Assembly: GCA_937897645.1 (NCBI GenBank)
Contig: CALCNV010000064.1
Location: 1 to 60,590, forward strand
Direction of reading: 5' to 3'
Length of the DNA stretch: 60,590 bases
Source of the DNA: an uncultured Lysobacteraceae bacterium
GTDB lineage: Bacteria > Pseudomonadota > Gammaproteobacteria > Xanthomonadales > Xanthomonadaceae
Shown here: positions 51,000-59,970 of the stretch, in pieces
How the letters are laid out: each line of letters opens with the position of its first letter
How positions within the stretch are numbered: the first letter of the stretch is position 1
Program-made: the position numbers and the translations under genes
Notes under the pieces: generated by a model
What the model was told of the DNA's origin: nothing
Seen by the model: the letters and a program-made list of their open reading frames with translations, nothing else
Database searches by the model: none

Positions 51000-51883
51000 G
51001 CGGCATCCTTCGCAGGCACAACCGGCTGCAGCGTGGGCGAGCGACGCGACAGCCAGAACAGGAACAGGCCCAGTGCGATCAGCGGCAGGCTCAGCACCTG
51101 GCCCATGGTCAGCCAGCCAAACGCGAGGTAGCCGATGCCCTCATCCGGCACGCGCACGAATTCCACCAGGAAACGGAACACGCCATACAACAATGCGAAC
51201 ATGCCGGACACCGCATAGCGCGGGCGCGGCTTGCTTGAGAACCACCACAGGAGGGCGAACATCAGCACCCCCTCCAGGAACGCCTGGTAGAGCTGCGACG
51301 GATGGCGTGCGAACTGATCGAGTGCGCCGGCTGCGTATTGCGCCTGCAGTTGCGCGGCGTCCAGATTGAGATCGCGCACGTTGGGATCGGTGCTGGGGAA
51401 GATCACGCCCCAACCCGCTTGCGTGTACTTGCCCCACAACTCCGCACCGATGAAATTGCCGATGCGACCGAACCCAAGGCCCAGCGGAATCAGCGGCGCT
51501 ACGAAATCCATGGTGTCGAAGAAATGCAGCTTCTGTTTGCGCGTCCACCACAGCGCCGCGACCATCACGCCCAGCAGCCCGCCGTGGAAACTCATGCCGC
51601 CTTCCCACACCCTGACGATCATCAGCGGGTTGTCTAGGAAAGCGCCGAACGAATAGAACAGGATGTAACCGATGCGCCCGCCCAGCACCACGCCGAGCAT
51701 GCCGTAGAACAGCAGGTCCGAAAATGCATTCATGTCCGTGCCGGGCAAGCGCCCAGCGCGGATGCGCTGGCGTCCCAACCACCACGCGCTGACGAACGCC
51801 AGCAGGTACATCAGGCCGTACCAGTGGATCTTCAGCGGGCCTGCGAACAGTGCGATCGGGTCGATCTGGTGAAGGTAGGTCAT
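50996..51883 (-). CDS. lgt: Prolipoprotein diacylglyceryl transferase
   Basis: 295-residue membrane enzyme that transfers diacylglycerol to the lipobox cysteine of pre-lipoproteins. About seven membrane spans, with the family signature LGFGRIGNFIGAELWGKYTQ and FHGGLLGVMVAALWW. Starts MTYLHQIDPIALFAG at 51883. It is the promoter-proximal gene of the thyA-folA unit. Lipoproteins such as the ones at 19743, 53453 and 55525 would be its substrates. Confidence 0.96.
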   Translation of the reverse strand: MTYLHQIDPIALFAGPLKIHWYGLMYLLAFVSAWWLGRQRIRAGRLPGTDMNAFSDLLFYGMLGVVLGGRIGYILFYSFGAFLDNPLMIVRVWEGGMSFHGGLLGVMVAALWWTRKQKLHFFDTMDFVAPLIPLGLGFGRIGNFIGAELWGKYTQAGWGVIFPSTDPNVRDLNLDAAQLQAQYAAGALDQFARHPSQLYQAFLEGVLMFALLWWFSSKPRPRYAVSGMFALLYGVFRFLVEFVRVPDEGIGYLAFGWLTMGQVLSLPLIALGLFLFWLSRRSPTLQPVVPAKDAA

Positions 51884-51947
51884 GCGGCCTGCAGTCGGTG
51901 GGGCGAGCTTCTATTTTGCCCGACTGCGGCCCTTGCCGCTCGCATGT

Positions 51948-52018
51948 GTAGGAGCGCCCCATGGGCGCGAGCTCTTGAATGAATGGTCGACAAGCTCGCG
52001 CCCATGGGGCGCTCCTAC
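51948..52018. repeat. REPIN-like palindrome pair (CCCATGGG type)
   Basis: Arms GTAGGAGCGCCCCATGGGCG at 51948 and reverse complement ending CTAC at 52018, with a shortened spacer. Between the lgt 5' end and the end of the TPM gene. Same stem as 607, 15214, 17596 and 32813. Confidence 0.92.
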
Positions 52019-52025
52019 CGGATCC

Positions 52026-52523
52026 TCAGTTCAGGATCAGCGGCTGGTTGGGTAGTTCATCGCGGTCTGGCGTGCCGTCACTCTGCGGGAAATGCTTGGC
52101 CAGCAGGTCGGACACGGCATCGATGCCACGCACCACGGCCTGTTCAGGCTCACCGGCCTGCATGCGCTCCTCCATCAGCAGGCACACGCCACGCCATTGC
52201 TCGGGACTGACCCGGCCGTTCAAGCCGCGGTCGGCGACGATTTCGATGCGGTGGTCGGCCAGCAGCAGGTAGACCAGCACGCCGTTGTTGGCTTCGGTGT
52301 CCCAGGCACGCAGGCGTGCGAACGCCGCCTCGGCACTGGCCCTGGCTTGCACGCCGCGCAGGACCGCGCCTACCGGCAATTCCGATTCCACCGCGAACAG
52401 GATTTCGCCGCGATGGCGAGCCTCGCCCGTGGCAATCGCATCGGCAATGCGCTGCAGGCTGTCCTCGGGGAACAGGTGCTGCGCCGAACGCGCGAAGACA
52501 TGGCGCAAAAGTCGCATCACCAT
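52026..52523 (-). CDS. TPM-domain protein without Gly-rich tail
   Basis: 165-residue protein of the TPM family: LQRIADAIATGEARHRGEIL, FAVESELPVGAVLRGVQARA, NGVLVYLLLADHRIEIVADR. It lacks a signal peptide and a Gly-rich tail. Function of TPM proteins is unknown; they often sit with LemA. Start ATG 52523 or 52517; the upstream gene ends at 52517, so overlap is 1-7 bases. Confidence 0.85.
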   Translation of the reverse strand: MVMRLLRHVFARSAQHLFPEDSLQRIADAIATGEARHRGEILFAVESELPVGAVLRGVQARASAEAAFARLRAWDTEANNGVLVYLLLADHRIEIVADRGLNGRVSPEQWRGVCLLMEERMQAGEPEQAVVRGIDAVSDLLAKHFPQSDGTPDRDELPNQPLILN

Positions 52524-53431
52524 CCTCCCGAAGCGCCGCCGCCGCCCGACATGCCACCACCGCCGGACCAGCCGCCACCGCCACCGCCTGACCAGCCACC
52601 GCCACTGCTTCCACCAAAGCCGCCGCCGCCGCCAAACCCGCCCCAGCCGCCGTGGCGCGCGTAACGGCCGGCGGATACCGACATCAGGCCATAGACCAGT
52701 CCGATGACTGCAGCGACACCGGCCAACGGGATCATCGAAGAGAACAGCCAGGCCACGCCACCCGCCGCGCCGCCCGTGAACAGGCTGCGCATGCCCTTGG
52801 GCGCCTTGCCGAACATGCCGCGCACCATACTGGCCGCGATGAACGCCGCGAACAGGGCGAAGATCCAGTCACCACCGTTGCCAGGGTCGCCACGGTTGTC
52901 ACTGACCGGTGCCGGCAGCGGCTCGCCGTCGATCAGCTTGGTGAGCTGCGCGGTCGCGTCGAGGATGCCGCCGCCGTAGTCGCCCGCACGGAACTTGGGG
53001 ACCAGGTATTCCTGGATGACGCGATTGGCGATCGCATCGGGGATCGCGCCTTCCAGGCCATAACCGGGCTGGATACGCACGCGTCGGTCGTCCTTGGCCA
53101 CGACCAGGATCACCGCGTCGTCCACGCCCTCGCGACCCAGCTTCCACTGGTCGAACACGCGCTGCGTGTATTGCTCGATGGTTTCCGGCTGGGTGCTGGC
53201 GACGACCAGCACCTGCAACTGGCTGCCCTTGCGCTGCTGCAGCGCCAGCGCCTGCTGTTCCAGCTGCTGCGTTTGCAGGGCATCCAGGGTGCCGGTGGTG
53301 TCGACCACCGGCGAGGTCAGCGCGGGAATCGCAGCGCCTTGCTGGGCGAACGCTGGCACGCAGGCCAGCAGCAGCGCCAGCTTCAGCAGCAAGCGCTGGA
53401 GCCTGGCGAGCGCGGACGCGCGTCGCGGCAT
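52517..53431 (-). CDS. TPM-domain protein with Gly-rich tail (YgcG-like)
   Basis: 304-residue membrane protein with a signal peptide (LALLLACVPAFAQQ), a periplasmic TPM domain (SPVVDTTGTLDALQTQQLEQ...QLQVLVVASTQPETIEQYTQ...VRIQPGYGLEGAIPDAIANR), two membrane spans (about 188-206 and 223-250) and a Gly-rich C-terminal tail of the type found in YgcG. The gene lies 21 bases after lemA and overlaps the shorter TPM gene. Together they form a LemA-TPM-TPM set. Confidence 0.88.
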   Translation of the reverse strand: MPRRASALARLQRLLLKLALLLACVPAFAQQGAAIPALTSPVVDTTGTLDALQTQQLEQQALALQQRKGSQLQVLVVASTQPETIEQYTQRVFDQWKLGREGVDDAVILVVAKDDRRVRIQPGYGLEGAIPDAIANRVIQEYLVPKFRAGDYGGGILDATAQLTKLIDGEPLPAPVSDNRGDPGNGGDWIFALFAAFIAASMVRGMFGKAPKGMRSLFTGGAAGGVAWLFSSMIPLAGVAAVIGLVYGLMSVSAGRYARHGGWGGFGGGGGFGGSSGGGWSGGGGGGWSGGGGMSGGGGASGGW

Positions 53432-53452
53432 GGTTTCAGCTACCCAAGCGGA

Positions 53453-54103
53453 TCAATTGCCGGGTGCCGGCGGTGGCGCGGGCGGAGTGGGCGGGGCTGG
53501 AGCGGGCACTGCCGGCGCAGAGGTTCCGAAATCCACGGCAGGCGCTTCCGAAATCTGCGCCTCGTTCTCGACGGTGAAGTTCGGCTTCTGCTTGTAGCCG
53601 AACATCATCGCGGTGAGATTCTGCGGGAACGAACGCACATAGGTGTTGTAGCCCTGCACGGTTTCGATGTAACGGCCACGCGCCACGGTGATGCGATTCT
53701 CGGTACCTTCCAGCTGCGCCTGCAGGTCGCGGAAGCCCTGGTCGGATTTCAGGTTGGGGTAGTTTTCCGTCACCACCAGCAGGCGCGAGAGCGCGCTCGA
53801 CAATTCACCCTGCGCGGCCTGGAAGCTTTTCAGCGACTCGGCGTCGTCGGCATTGACGTTGATCTGGCCGACACGCGCACGCGCGTTGGTCACGTCGGTC
53901 AGCACCTTGGCTTCCTGGTTGGCGTAGCCCTGCACGGTCTTGACCAGGTTGGGAATCAGGTCGGCGCGACGCTTGTACTGGTTGAGCACCTCGGACCAGC
54001 CCGCCTTCACGGCCTCGTCTTTCTGCTGGATCGAGTTGTAGCCACAGCCCGACAAGAGCGTGGCCAGGGCAAGGATGAGGAAGGAACGCGGAATCAGGCG
54101 CAT
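53453..54103 (-). CDS. lemA: LemA family lipoprotein
   Basis: 216-residue LemA protein. N-terminal lipobox LATLLSGC gives a lipid-modified Cys near residue 20, followed by GYNSIQQKDEAVKAGWSEVL and the LemA core RRADLIPNLVKTVQGYANQE...VRSFPQNLTAMMFGYKQKPN. The tail is Pro/Ala-rich. LemA proteins are small helical membrane-anchored proteins of unknown role that accompany TPM proteins. ATG 54103 is the family start; the upstream frame is non-coding. Confidence 0.92.
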   Translation of the reverse strand: MRLIPRSFLILALATLLSGCGYNSIQQKDEAVKAGWSEVLNQYKRRADLIPNLVKTVQGYANQEAKVLTDVTNARARVGQINVNADDAESLKSFQAAQGELSSALSRLLVVTENYPNLKSDQGFRDLQAQLEGTENRITVARGRYIETVQGYNTYVRSFPQNLTAMMFGYKQKPNFTVENEAQISEAPAVDFGTSAPAVPAPAPPTPPAPPPAPGN

Positions 54104-54224
54104 CGTGGAAGTCCTCCAGGTTGACGGGCCGCATTGCAGCACCACACCGTCGCCAGCGCAACTAACAACTGCCAAAGTCGACTGTCGACAGCGCCGGGGT
54201 TGCCCGGCGCTGCAGGTGCGCGTG

Positions 54225-54968
54225 TCAGGGCACGATGGGATGGTGGTGCTCGGCGCCACGGCGGCGCATCAGCAGGTTCAGCCATTCCACCGCCACCGAG
54301 AACGCCATGGCGAAGTAGATGTAAGGCTTGGGCACGTGCACTTCGAAACCATCCAGTATCAGCACCACGCCGATCAGCACGATGAAGGCCAGCGCCAGCA
54401 TCTTGATGGTCGGGTTGGCATCGATGAAGCGGCCCAGCGGATTGGCCGCGAACAGCATCACCGCGACGGTGAGCAGGATCGCCGCCACCATCACCGGGAT
54501 GTGCTGGGCCATGCCGACGGCGGTGATCACCGAATCCAGCGAGAACACGATGTCGATGATGGCGATCTGCAGGATCACCATGCCGAACACCGCCGATGCC
54601 TTGGTGGTGTTGGGGTCCTCGTCTTCGCCACCGGTGATCAGCTCGCGGATTTCCATGATGCCTTTCACCAGCAGGAAGATGCCGCCGAGTATCAGCACCA
54701 GGTCGCGCACGGAGAAGCCCATGCCGTAGAACGCAAACAGGTCGTTCTGCATCTTGGCCAGGAAGGCGAGCGTCAGCAGCAGGCCGATGCGCGTGATGCA
54801 GGCCACCGCGATGCCGAACTTGCGGGCCACGTCGCGCTGGTGTTCCGGCAGCTTGCCCACTGCGATGGAGATGAACACCAGGTTGTCGATGCCCAGCACG
54901 ATTTCCAGGGCACTCAGGGTGACCAGGGTCAGCCAGACATTGGGGTCGGCAAGAAATTCAAAACTCAT
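54225..54968 (-). CDS. TerC family membrane protein
   Basis: 247-residue integral membrane protein with about seven spans. TerC signatures are VLGIDNLVFISIAVGKLPEH near the N-terminus and IIDIVFSLDSVITAVGMAQH mid-chain, with conserved acids in the spans. Family members are linked to tellurite resistance and to manganese export from the cell; substrate here not proven. It lies 19 bases after the diacylglycerol kinase gene, so they may be cotranscribed. Confidence 0.93.
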   Translation of the reverse strand: MSFEFLADPNVWLTLVTLSALEIVLGIDNLVFISIAVGKLPEHQRDVARKFGIAVACITRIGLLLTLAFLAKMQNDLFAFYGMGFSVRDLVLILGGIFLLVKGIMEIRELITGGEDEDPNTTKASAVFGMVILQIAIIDIVFSLDSVITAVGMAQHIPVMVAAILLTVAVMLFAANPLGRFIDANPTIKMLALAFIVLIGVVLILDGFEVHVPKPYIYFAMAFSVAVEWLNLLMRRRGAEHHHPIVP

Positions 54969-54987
54969 CGTCGATCAATCCTTCAAA

Positions 54988-55368
54988 TCAGAAAATTCGC
55001 GGGCCCAGGATCAGGCTCCAGCACAACAGCACGTTCATCATCAGCACGAACACGGCCGCCGAGCCCATGTCCTTGGCACGCCCGGCCAGTTCATGGTGTT
55101 CGGGGCCATAGCGCTCGATCACCGCTTCCACCGCGGAGTTGAGCAGCTCGGCGGCCAGCACCAGCAGGCAACTGCCGATCAGCACGGCGCGCTCCAGCCC
55201 ATTGTCGCCCAGCCACAGTGCGAGGGGCGTCAAGACCACCAGCAGGTAGACCTCGAGGCGGAAGGACGACTCGTGCAGCCAGGCCGCGCGCAAGCCCTGC
55301 CATGACCAGACCGTCGCTTTGAGGATGCGCCCGGGACCGCGCGGCAGGTGCCCCATCTCATCGGCCAT
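54988..55368 (-). CDS. dgkA: Diacylglycerol kinase
   Basis: 126-residue small membrane kinase with three spans, recycling diacylglycerol to phosphatidic acid. The catalytic parts are SSFRLEVYLLVVLTPLALWL, ELLNSAVEAVIERYGPEHHE (metal-binding Glu and Asn) and ELAGRAKDMGSAAVF. Starts MADEMGHLPRGPG at 55368. Much longer readings upstream are antisense to the SGNH lipoprotein. Confidence 0.95.
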   Translation of the reverse strand: MADEMGHLPRGPGRILKATVWSWQGLRAAWLHESSFRLEVYLLVVLTPLALWLGDNGLERAVLIGSCLLVLAAELLNSAVEAVIERYGPEHHELAGRAKDMGSAAVFVLMMNVLLCWSLILGPRIF

Positions 55369-55524
55369 GGGGAAGATGCTCGATGAGGGTGGGCATGGGT
55401 GGCGTAGCTCGTTCAACGGAGGGCGTGATTTTGCCACATGGCGGCAACAGCCACCCGTGGCCCGCGGTTTGCACTCGCCGAGGCGGGCTGTTCCACTACG
55501 GAAAACGCGCACGGAGCCTGCTGC

Positions 55525-56232
55525 ATGCCACTGCCACGCCTGTATACCCGCATCTTCCCTGCAATCCTGCTGACCACCCTGCTGTATGCCTGCGCCAGCG
55601 TGCCGCCGGCCCAACCCGGGCCGCCCCGCGTGCCCGCACAGGTGTCGAGTGCGGACTGGGAACAGGATATGCAGCGCTTCGAAGCCCGCGATGCAGAGGA
55701 ACCACCGCCCCGGGGCGCCGTGTTGTTCATAGGCAGTTCCTCGATCCGCTTCTGGGACAGCCTTGCGGCGGATTTCCCCGGTGTCGACGTGATCAACCGT
55801 GGCTTCGGCGGTTCCGAGATCCGCGACAGCACGTGGTACGCGGACCGCATCGTGATCCCGTACCAGCCGCGGCAGATCGTGCTGTATGCCGGCGACAACG
55901 ACCTCGGCAGCGGGCGCTCCCCTGCACAGGTGCGGGAAGACCTTCACGCGTTCGTCCAGCGCGTGCGGCGCGAGCTTCCAAACGTGAAGATCGCCTACAT
56001 CGCCAACAAGCCCAGCCCCGCCCGTGCGCACCTGCTGGATGCACAGCGGCAGTCCAATGCATGGATCCAGGCAGATGCCCGGCGCCTGCGCACCGACTAC
56101 ATCGACGTGTTCACGCCGATGCTGGATGCACACGGCCAGCCACGCACGGATCTGTTCGTGGAAGACCGCCTGCACATGAATCGAAAAGGCTATGAACTCT
56201 GGCGTGACCTCATCGCCCCGCATATCCAGTAA
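55525..56232 (+). CDS. SGNH-hydrolase lipoprotein
   Basis: 235-residue lipoprotein (lipobox LLYAC, Cys23) of the SGNH/GDSL family. Block I is VLFIGSSSIRFW (Ser72 nucleophile), block II gives Gly in INRGFGGSEI, block III Asn in LYAGDNDLGSG, and block V DRLHMN with Asp and His. It is probably a periplasmic or outer-membrane esterase of unknown substrate. Start 55525 is the ATG before a signal (AILLTTLLYACASV). A terminator follows directly. Confidence 0.9.
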   Translation: MPLPRLYTRIFPAILLTTLLYACASVPPAQPGPPRVPAQVSSADWEQDMQRFEARDAEEPPPRGAVLFIGSSSIRFWDSLAADFPGVDVINRGFGGSEIRDSTWYADRIVIPYQPRQIVLYAGDNDLGSGRSPAQVREDLHAFVQRVRRELPNVKIAYIANKPSPARAHLLDAQRQSNAWIQADARRLRTDYIDVFTPMLDAHGQPRTDLFVEDRLHMNRKGYELWRDLIAPHIQ

Positions 56233-56233
56233 C

Positions 56234-56260
56234 AAAAAAGCCCGGCGTGAGCCGGGCTTT
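56234..56260. terminator. Bidirectional rho-independent terminator
   Basis: A-rich run, stem AGCCCGGC (56239-56246), loop GTGA, GCCGGGCT (56251-56258), then TT. Lies right after the SGNH stop and just before the convergent subtilase stop at 56289, so it can serve both. Confidence 0.87.
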
Positions 56261-56288
56261 CCTGTATTGCAGGTGTTGCGAACGCGGA

Positions 56289-57662
56289 TCAGAAGCCAGT
56301 GGTATTCAAGCGACCACCGGTGACCGTCTTGTTCTGCAGCGAGGTAGTCGGCACGGTGTTGGCCAGCACGGCCGCCTTGATGTCCGCCGCGCTCGCGCCC
56401 GGTCGCGTAGAGGCATACAGCGCCACGGCACCGGTCACGTACGGAGTGGCCATCGAAGTCCCGCTGTAGCTGGCATAACCCGATGCCAGCTTGCCTTTGG
56501 AACTTACCGGCACTGTCGACCAGATGCCCGAACCCGGCGCGCCCAGGTCCACGGTGGTCCGGCCCCATTGCGAGAAGCTGGACAGTGCCCCGGTGTTGGT
56601 GATCGAAGCCACCGCGATCACGTTCGCATTGGGGTAGTTGGACGGATAGCTGGCCGTCGCATCGTTGTCGTAAGCGTCATTGCCGGCCGCCGCCACGAAC
56701 AGGATGTTCGCCGTGTTGGCGCGGCCAATCGCATCCTGCAGCGCTTGCGAGAAGCCACCACCGCCCCATGAGTTGTTGGTGGCGACGATATTCAGGCCGT
56801 GGCGGGTCTTGAGATCGGTGAAGTAGTCGATGGCCTTGATCGCGTTGGCCGTGCTGCCGCCGCGACGGCCAAGGAACTTGCCGCTGATCAACTTGATGCC
56901 GCTCCAGCACACGCCCGCAACACCCTTGCCGTTGCCACCCGCACCCGCGATGGTGCCGGACACATGGGTGCCGTGGTCATCGTTTGCACCACCGGAATTG
57001 ATGTTGTTGCTGTTGCCGTCGAAATCCCAGCCACGGATGTCGTCCACGTAACCGTTGCCGTCGTTGTCGATGCCGTCGGCTGCATCGTAGGGATTGGTCC
57101 AGATATTGGCCGCAAGATCTTCGTGCTGGTAGTAAATGCCTTCGTCGATCACGCCGACGATCACGTTGCCACACGAGGTGTGTCCACCCGCCCAGCTCTC
57201 GCCGGCCTGCGAACCGTACTGGTTGGCCGGCGTGGAGCCATCGCCGTACATGCCCCACAGCGAACCATTCGTGTAATAGGTGTCGTTGGAAACCGCCTGG
57301 TGCTGGTAGGTCCAGTTGGGTTCGGCGTATTCAACCGCCGGATCGTCGTTGATGGCGCTGATGGCAGCGGCCAGGTCCATGCCCTTCGGCAATTTCAGCA
57401 AGGCCAGCTCGCCCTTCTTGGCATTGCCGTGACGCACGGTCTCCAGCTTCTGCGCACCCAGGCCCTGGTTCACCGCCTGCCTGTTGCTGGCACTGGCGCC
57501 GTCGCGGTACTTGACCAGCAACTCGCCATCGGCGTGCGCACGGCCATTGCCAAGTGCCTTCAATACCAGGTCCGGCCGCCCGCCTGCCTGTGCCGCGAAA
57601 CTGGTACCCAACGCAATCAGAACCGCACCCGCCAACAGACCAAAACGATGACTGCCATTCAT
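56289..57662 (-). CDS. Secreted subtilisin-like serine protease (S8)
   Basis: 457-residue protease with a signal peptide (FGLLAGAVLIALGTSFAAQA), an inhibitor-type pro-region (residues ~45-118, EYAEPNWTYQ at its end) and the catalytic domain. The triad is Asp173 (VIDEG, Glu replacing the usual Thr/Ser), His230 (DDHGTHVSGT) and Ser403 (SGTSMATP), with oxyanion Asn in NSWGGGG. An acidic loop DGIDNDGNGYVDD (196-208) looks calcium-binding. It ends right after the catalytic domain with no extra C-terminal domain. Probably exported and degradative. Confidence 0.93.
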   Translation of the reverse strand: MNGSHRFGLLAGAVLIALGTSFAAQAGGRPDLVLKALGNGRAHADGELLVKYRDGASASNRQAVNQGLGAQKLETVRHGNAKKGELALLKLPKGMDLAAAISAINDDPAVEYAEPNWTYQHQAVSNDTYYTNGSLWGMYGDGSTPANQYGSQAGESWAGGHTSCGNVIVGVIDEGIYYQHEDLAANIWTNPYDAADGIDNDGNGYVDDIRGWDFDGNSNNINSGGANDDHGTHVSGTIAGAGGNGKGVAGVCWSGIKLISGKFLGRRGGSTANAIKAIDYFTDLKTRHGLNIVATNNSWGGGGFSQALQDAIGRANTANILFVAAAGNDAYDNDATASYPSNYPNANVIAVASITNTGALSSFSQWGRTTVDLGAPGSGIWSTVPVSSKGKLASGYASYSGTSMATPYVTGAVALYASTRPGASAADIKAAVLANTVPTTSLQNKTVTGGRLNTTGF

Positions 57663-57968
57663 GCAAGACACTCCGTGGTTGTTTGAAGGCAGTCCGGAAG
57701 TGGGCTGCCGAACCGCGAAACTAGACGATGCAGTAGCGCCTGCGCAATAGCGTTGCAACTAATGTTCCATCACGTGCATTGGCAGGCACGTAATGCAATT
57801 TACAGAACTCATCCGGATGAACACGTGGGCCTTGCGCGTACCCACGGTTACACCGGTGTCATCACTCGGATCTGGATGCTTGAGCCGCATGCAGGCGTCA
57901 TTGTTCCAGTAACGAATCCGTAACCGCCCCCGGAATAAATTGAATGCCCACTTCCTTGGAGCGCCCGC
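57663..57968. other. Divergent intergenic region, no gene or repeat seen
   Basis: 306 bases between the subtilase start and the VOC-protein start. No open frame with family features, REP element or clear hairpin was found. It must contain both promoters, but none stands out by eye. Confidence 0.6.
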
Positions 57969-58436
57969 ATGCCAGTGAACCACACCCCCGACGGATACAA
58001 CACCGTCACGCCCTACCTGATCGTCGATGACGGTGCCAAGGCGCTGGATTTCTACCGCGATGCATTCGGCGCGAATGAACTGTTCCGCCTGCCGATGGGC
58101 GACAAGATCGGCCATGCCGAAATCATGATCGGCGACACCCACCTGATGCTGGCCGACGAATTCCCGGACATGGGCGCGTTGAGTCCGAACTCGCGTGGTG
58201 GGGCTACCGCCAGCTTCATGATCTACGTGCCGGATGCGGACGCCGCCCATGCGAAGGCCATCAGCGCCGGCGCCAAGGCGGATCGACCGGTGACGCTTGA
58301 ATTCTGGGGTGATCGCATCGGCACGGTGATCGATCCCTTTGGCCACAAGTGGTCACTGGCCACGCACGTCGAAGACGTGGAGCCTGCCGAGATGGAGAGG
58401 CGGATGGCGGAATGGAGTTCGAAGGCTTGTGCGTAG
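57969..58436 (+). CDS. VOC family protein (PhnB/glyoxalase-like)
   Basis: 155-residue vicinal-oxygen-chelate protein. Features are HTPDGYNTVTPYLIVDDGAK, ALDFYRDAFGANELFRLPMG and HAEIMIGDTHLMLADEFPDM, then FMIYVPDADAAHAKAISAGA and WGDRIGTVIDPFGHKWSLAT. This is the PhnB/glyoxalase-like subset. It binds a metal or small ligand in the cytosol; substrate unknown. Start 57969 leads straight into the conserved part. Confidence 0.88.
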   Translation: MPVNHTPDGYNTVTPYLIVDDGAKALDFYRDAFGANELFRLPMGDKIGHAEIMIGDTHLMLADEFPDMGALSPNSRGGATASFMIYVPDADAAHAKAISAGAKADRPVTLEFWGDRIGTVIDPFGHKWSLATHVEDVEPAEMERRMAEWSSKACA

Positions 58437-58862
58437 TAAGCATCACTTTGGAGCCGCGCTTCAGTTGTTGAATATTGAAACTAGCTCCTAAGCTTGAACA
58501 TGCGCTTCGGTAACAAACGGATCCTGCATGCTCTCGGGGATTTCGAGCTGATGCGTCCCTCTCCCCTTGTGGGAGAGGGTGGCCGACAGAGCCTGCCCCG
58601 TACTTGATACGGGGCCGGGAGAGGGGTCGCCGGAGCCAGTCTACGGCCCGCTTTCTGGTGTATCGAGTGTAGGAATCCTCGCGGGGAAATCACACTCGAC
58701 CATTCCAGAGCATCTGACAAGTCGCAGGCTCCGGCCACCCCTCTCCCGCCTTCGGCACCCTCTCCCACAAGGGGAGAGGGACCTGATCTGAGAGAGCTTG
58801 TGTCGGACTAGGTAACCCGCGATTTGATTTGCATGCAAACGCGAACCGCATGCATGCCGGAC
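58437..58862. repeat. CTCTCCC-type repeat in a gene-free gap
   Basis: 426 bases without a gene. Outer arms TCCCTCTCCCCTTGTGGGAG (58556) and its complement (end ~58784) enclose an inner pair and the module AGCCTGCCCCGTACTTGATA at 58591. The arms match the element at 35863-36072, and the module matches one in the ahpF-oxyR gap at 23266. Flanks are the VOC gene and the convergent isoaspartyl peptidase gene. Confidence 0.8.
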
Positions 58863-59816
58863 TCAGTCATTCTCACCAAAGATCGCAACGCCCCGCGTCC
58901 CATCCGGCTTCACCCAGCCGCGATACATACCCGACGTGCTGAACGGCATCGCGATGTTGCCATCGCTGTCCACCGCGATCGCACCGCCGTCGCCACCCAG
59001 TTCCGGCACGCGCTGCAGGATCACGGCATCCGCGGCCACCGCCAGCGTGTCGTCGCGGTACGCCATGCGCGCCGCGATGTCATGCGCTACGACATTACGG
59101 ATAAAGAACTCGCCCCAGCCGGTTCCGGACACCGCGCAGCGTTCGTCGGCCCAGGTGCCTGCACCGATCAAAGGTGAATCACCGACGCGCCCGTAGCGCT
59201 TGTTGGTCATGCCACCGGTAGACGTCGCAGCCGCCAGGTTTCCGTGTGCGTCCAGCGCTACGGCACCGACGGTTCCAAAGTACTTTCCACGCAGGTTGTC
59301 TGCGTCGGCTTGCGTCGCGCGTTCGCGGGCCTGTTCAATGTCCAGTTGGGCACGACGCGTATCGGTATCGAACCACTCATTCGCCACGCGCTCAATCTGC
59401 GGTTGCGTATCGGCGAACTGTTCCGCACCCGCGCTGATCATCATCACGTGCGGCGAGTGTTCCATCACCACACGCGCCAGCTTCACCGGGTTGCGGATGG
59501 TTTCCACGCCGGCCACTGCACCTGCGCGGCGGGTGTGGCCCTCCATGATCGACGCATCGAGTTCGTGCCGACCTTCCGCGTTGTAGACCGAACCTTTTCC
59601 GGCATTGAAGCGCGGCGACTCCTCCAGCGCGACGACCGCGGCTTCCACCGCGTCGAGTGCCGTGCCGTCGCTGGCGAGGATGGCGTGGCCTGCTTCCAGT
59701 GCACGCTCGAGATCGGCGCGTATCGATTGCTCATCCGCTGCGGACAGCTGGTCGCGTTCGATCACGCCGGCACCGCCATGGATGACGAGGGCGAAGGGCT
59801 TGGCATGGGAGGTCAT
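58863..59816 (-). CDS. Isoaspartyl peptidase / plant-type L-asparaginase
   Basis: 317-residue N-terminal-nucleophile hydrolase. It self-cleaves before Thr182 (YFGTVGAVALDAHGN) to give two subunits; the N-terminal part has ALVIHGGAGVIERDQLS and ESPRFNAGKGSVYN, and STGGMTNKRYGRVGDSPLIG contributes the substrate site. It removes isoaspartyl residues from peptides and hydrolyses asparagine. Cytosolic, since no signal is seen. Unrelated in fold to the asparaginase-like gene at 101-589. ATG 59816 is preceded by a repeat-bearing gap. Confidence 0.94.
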   Translation of the reverse strand: MTSHAKPFALVIHGGAGVIERDQLSAADEQSIRADLERALEAGHAILASDGTALDAVEAAVVALEESPRFNAGKGSVYNAEGRHELDASIMEGHTRRAGAVAGVETIRNPVKLARVVMEHSPHVMMISAGAEQFADTQPQIERVANEWFDTDTRRAQLDIEQARERATQADADNLRGKYFGTVGAVALDAHGNLAAATSTGGMTNKRYGRVGDSPLIGAGTWADERCAVSGTGWGEFFIRNVVAHDIAARMAYRDDTLAVAADAVILQRVPELGGDGGAIAVDSDGNIAMPFSTSGMYRGWVKPDGTRGVAIFGEND

Positions 59817-59869
59817 GGAAAATAATCTTGGGAAATCAGGTGCAAAGGATAGCCGATGCCCACGCCACT

Positions 59870-59962
59870 GTAGGAGCTGCGCAAGCTGCGACCTGGCGCC
59901 TGTCGCGCACACTGGCTATCCGGAAGGCCCACCCATACGGTCGCAGCTTGCGCAGCTCCTAC
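59870..59962. repeat. REPIN-like palindrome pair (GCTGCGCAAGC type)
   Basis: Arms GTAGGAGCTGCGCAAGCTGC at 59870 and reverse complement ending CTAC at 59962. Same stem as the element at 49617. It lies between the isoaspartyl peptidase start and the end of the permease gene. Confidence 0.92.
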
Positions 59963-59970
59963 AGTCGCAG

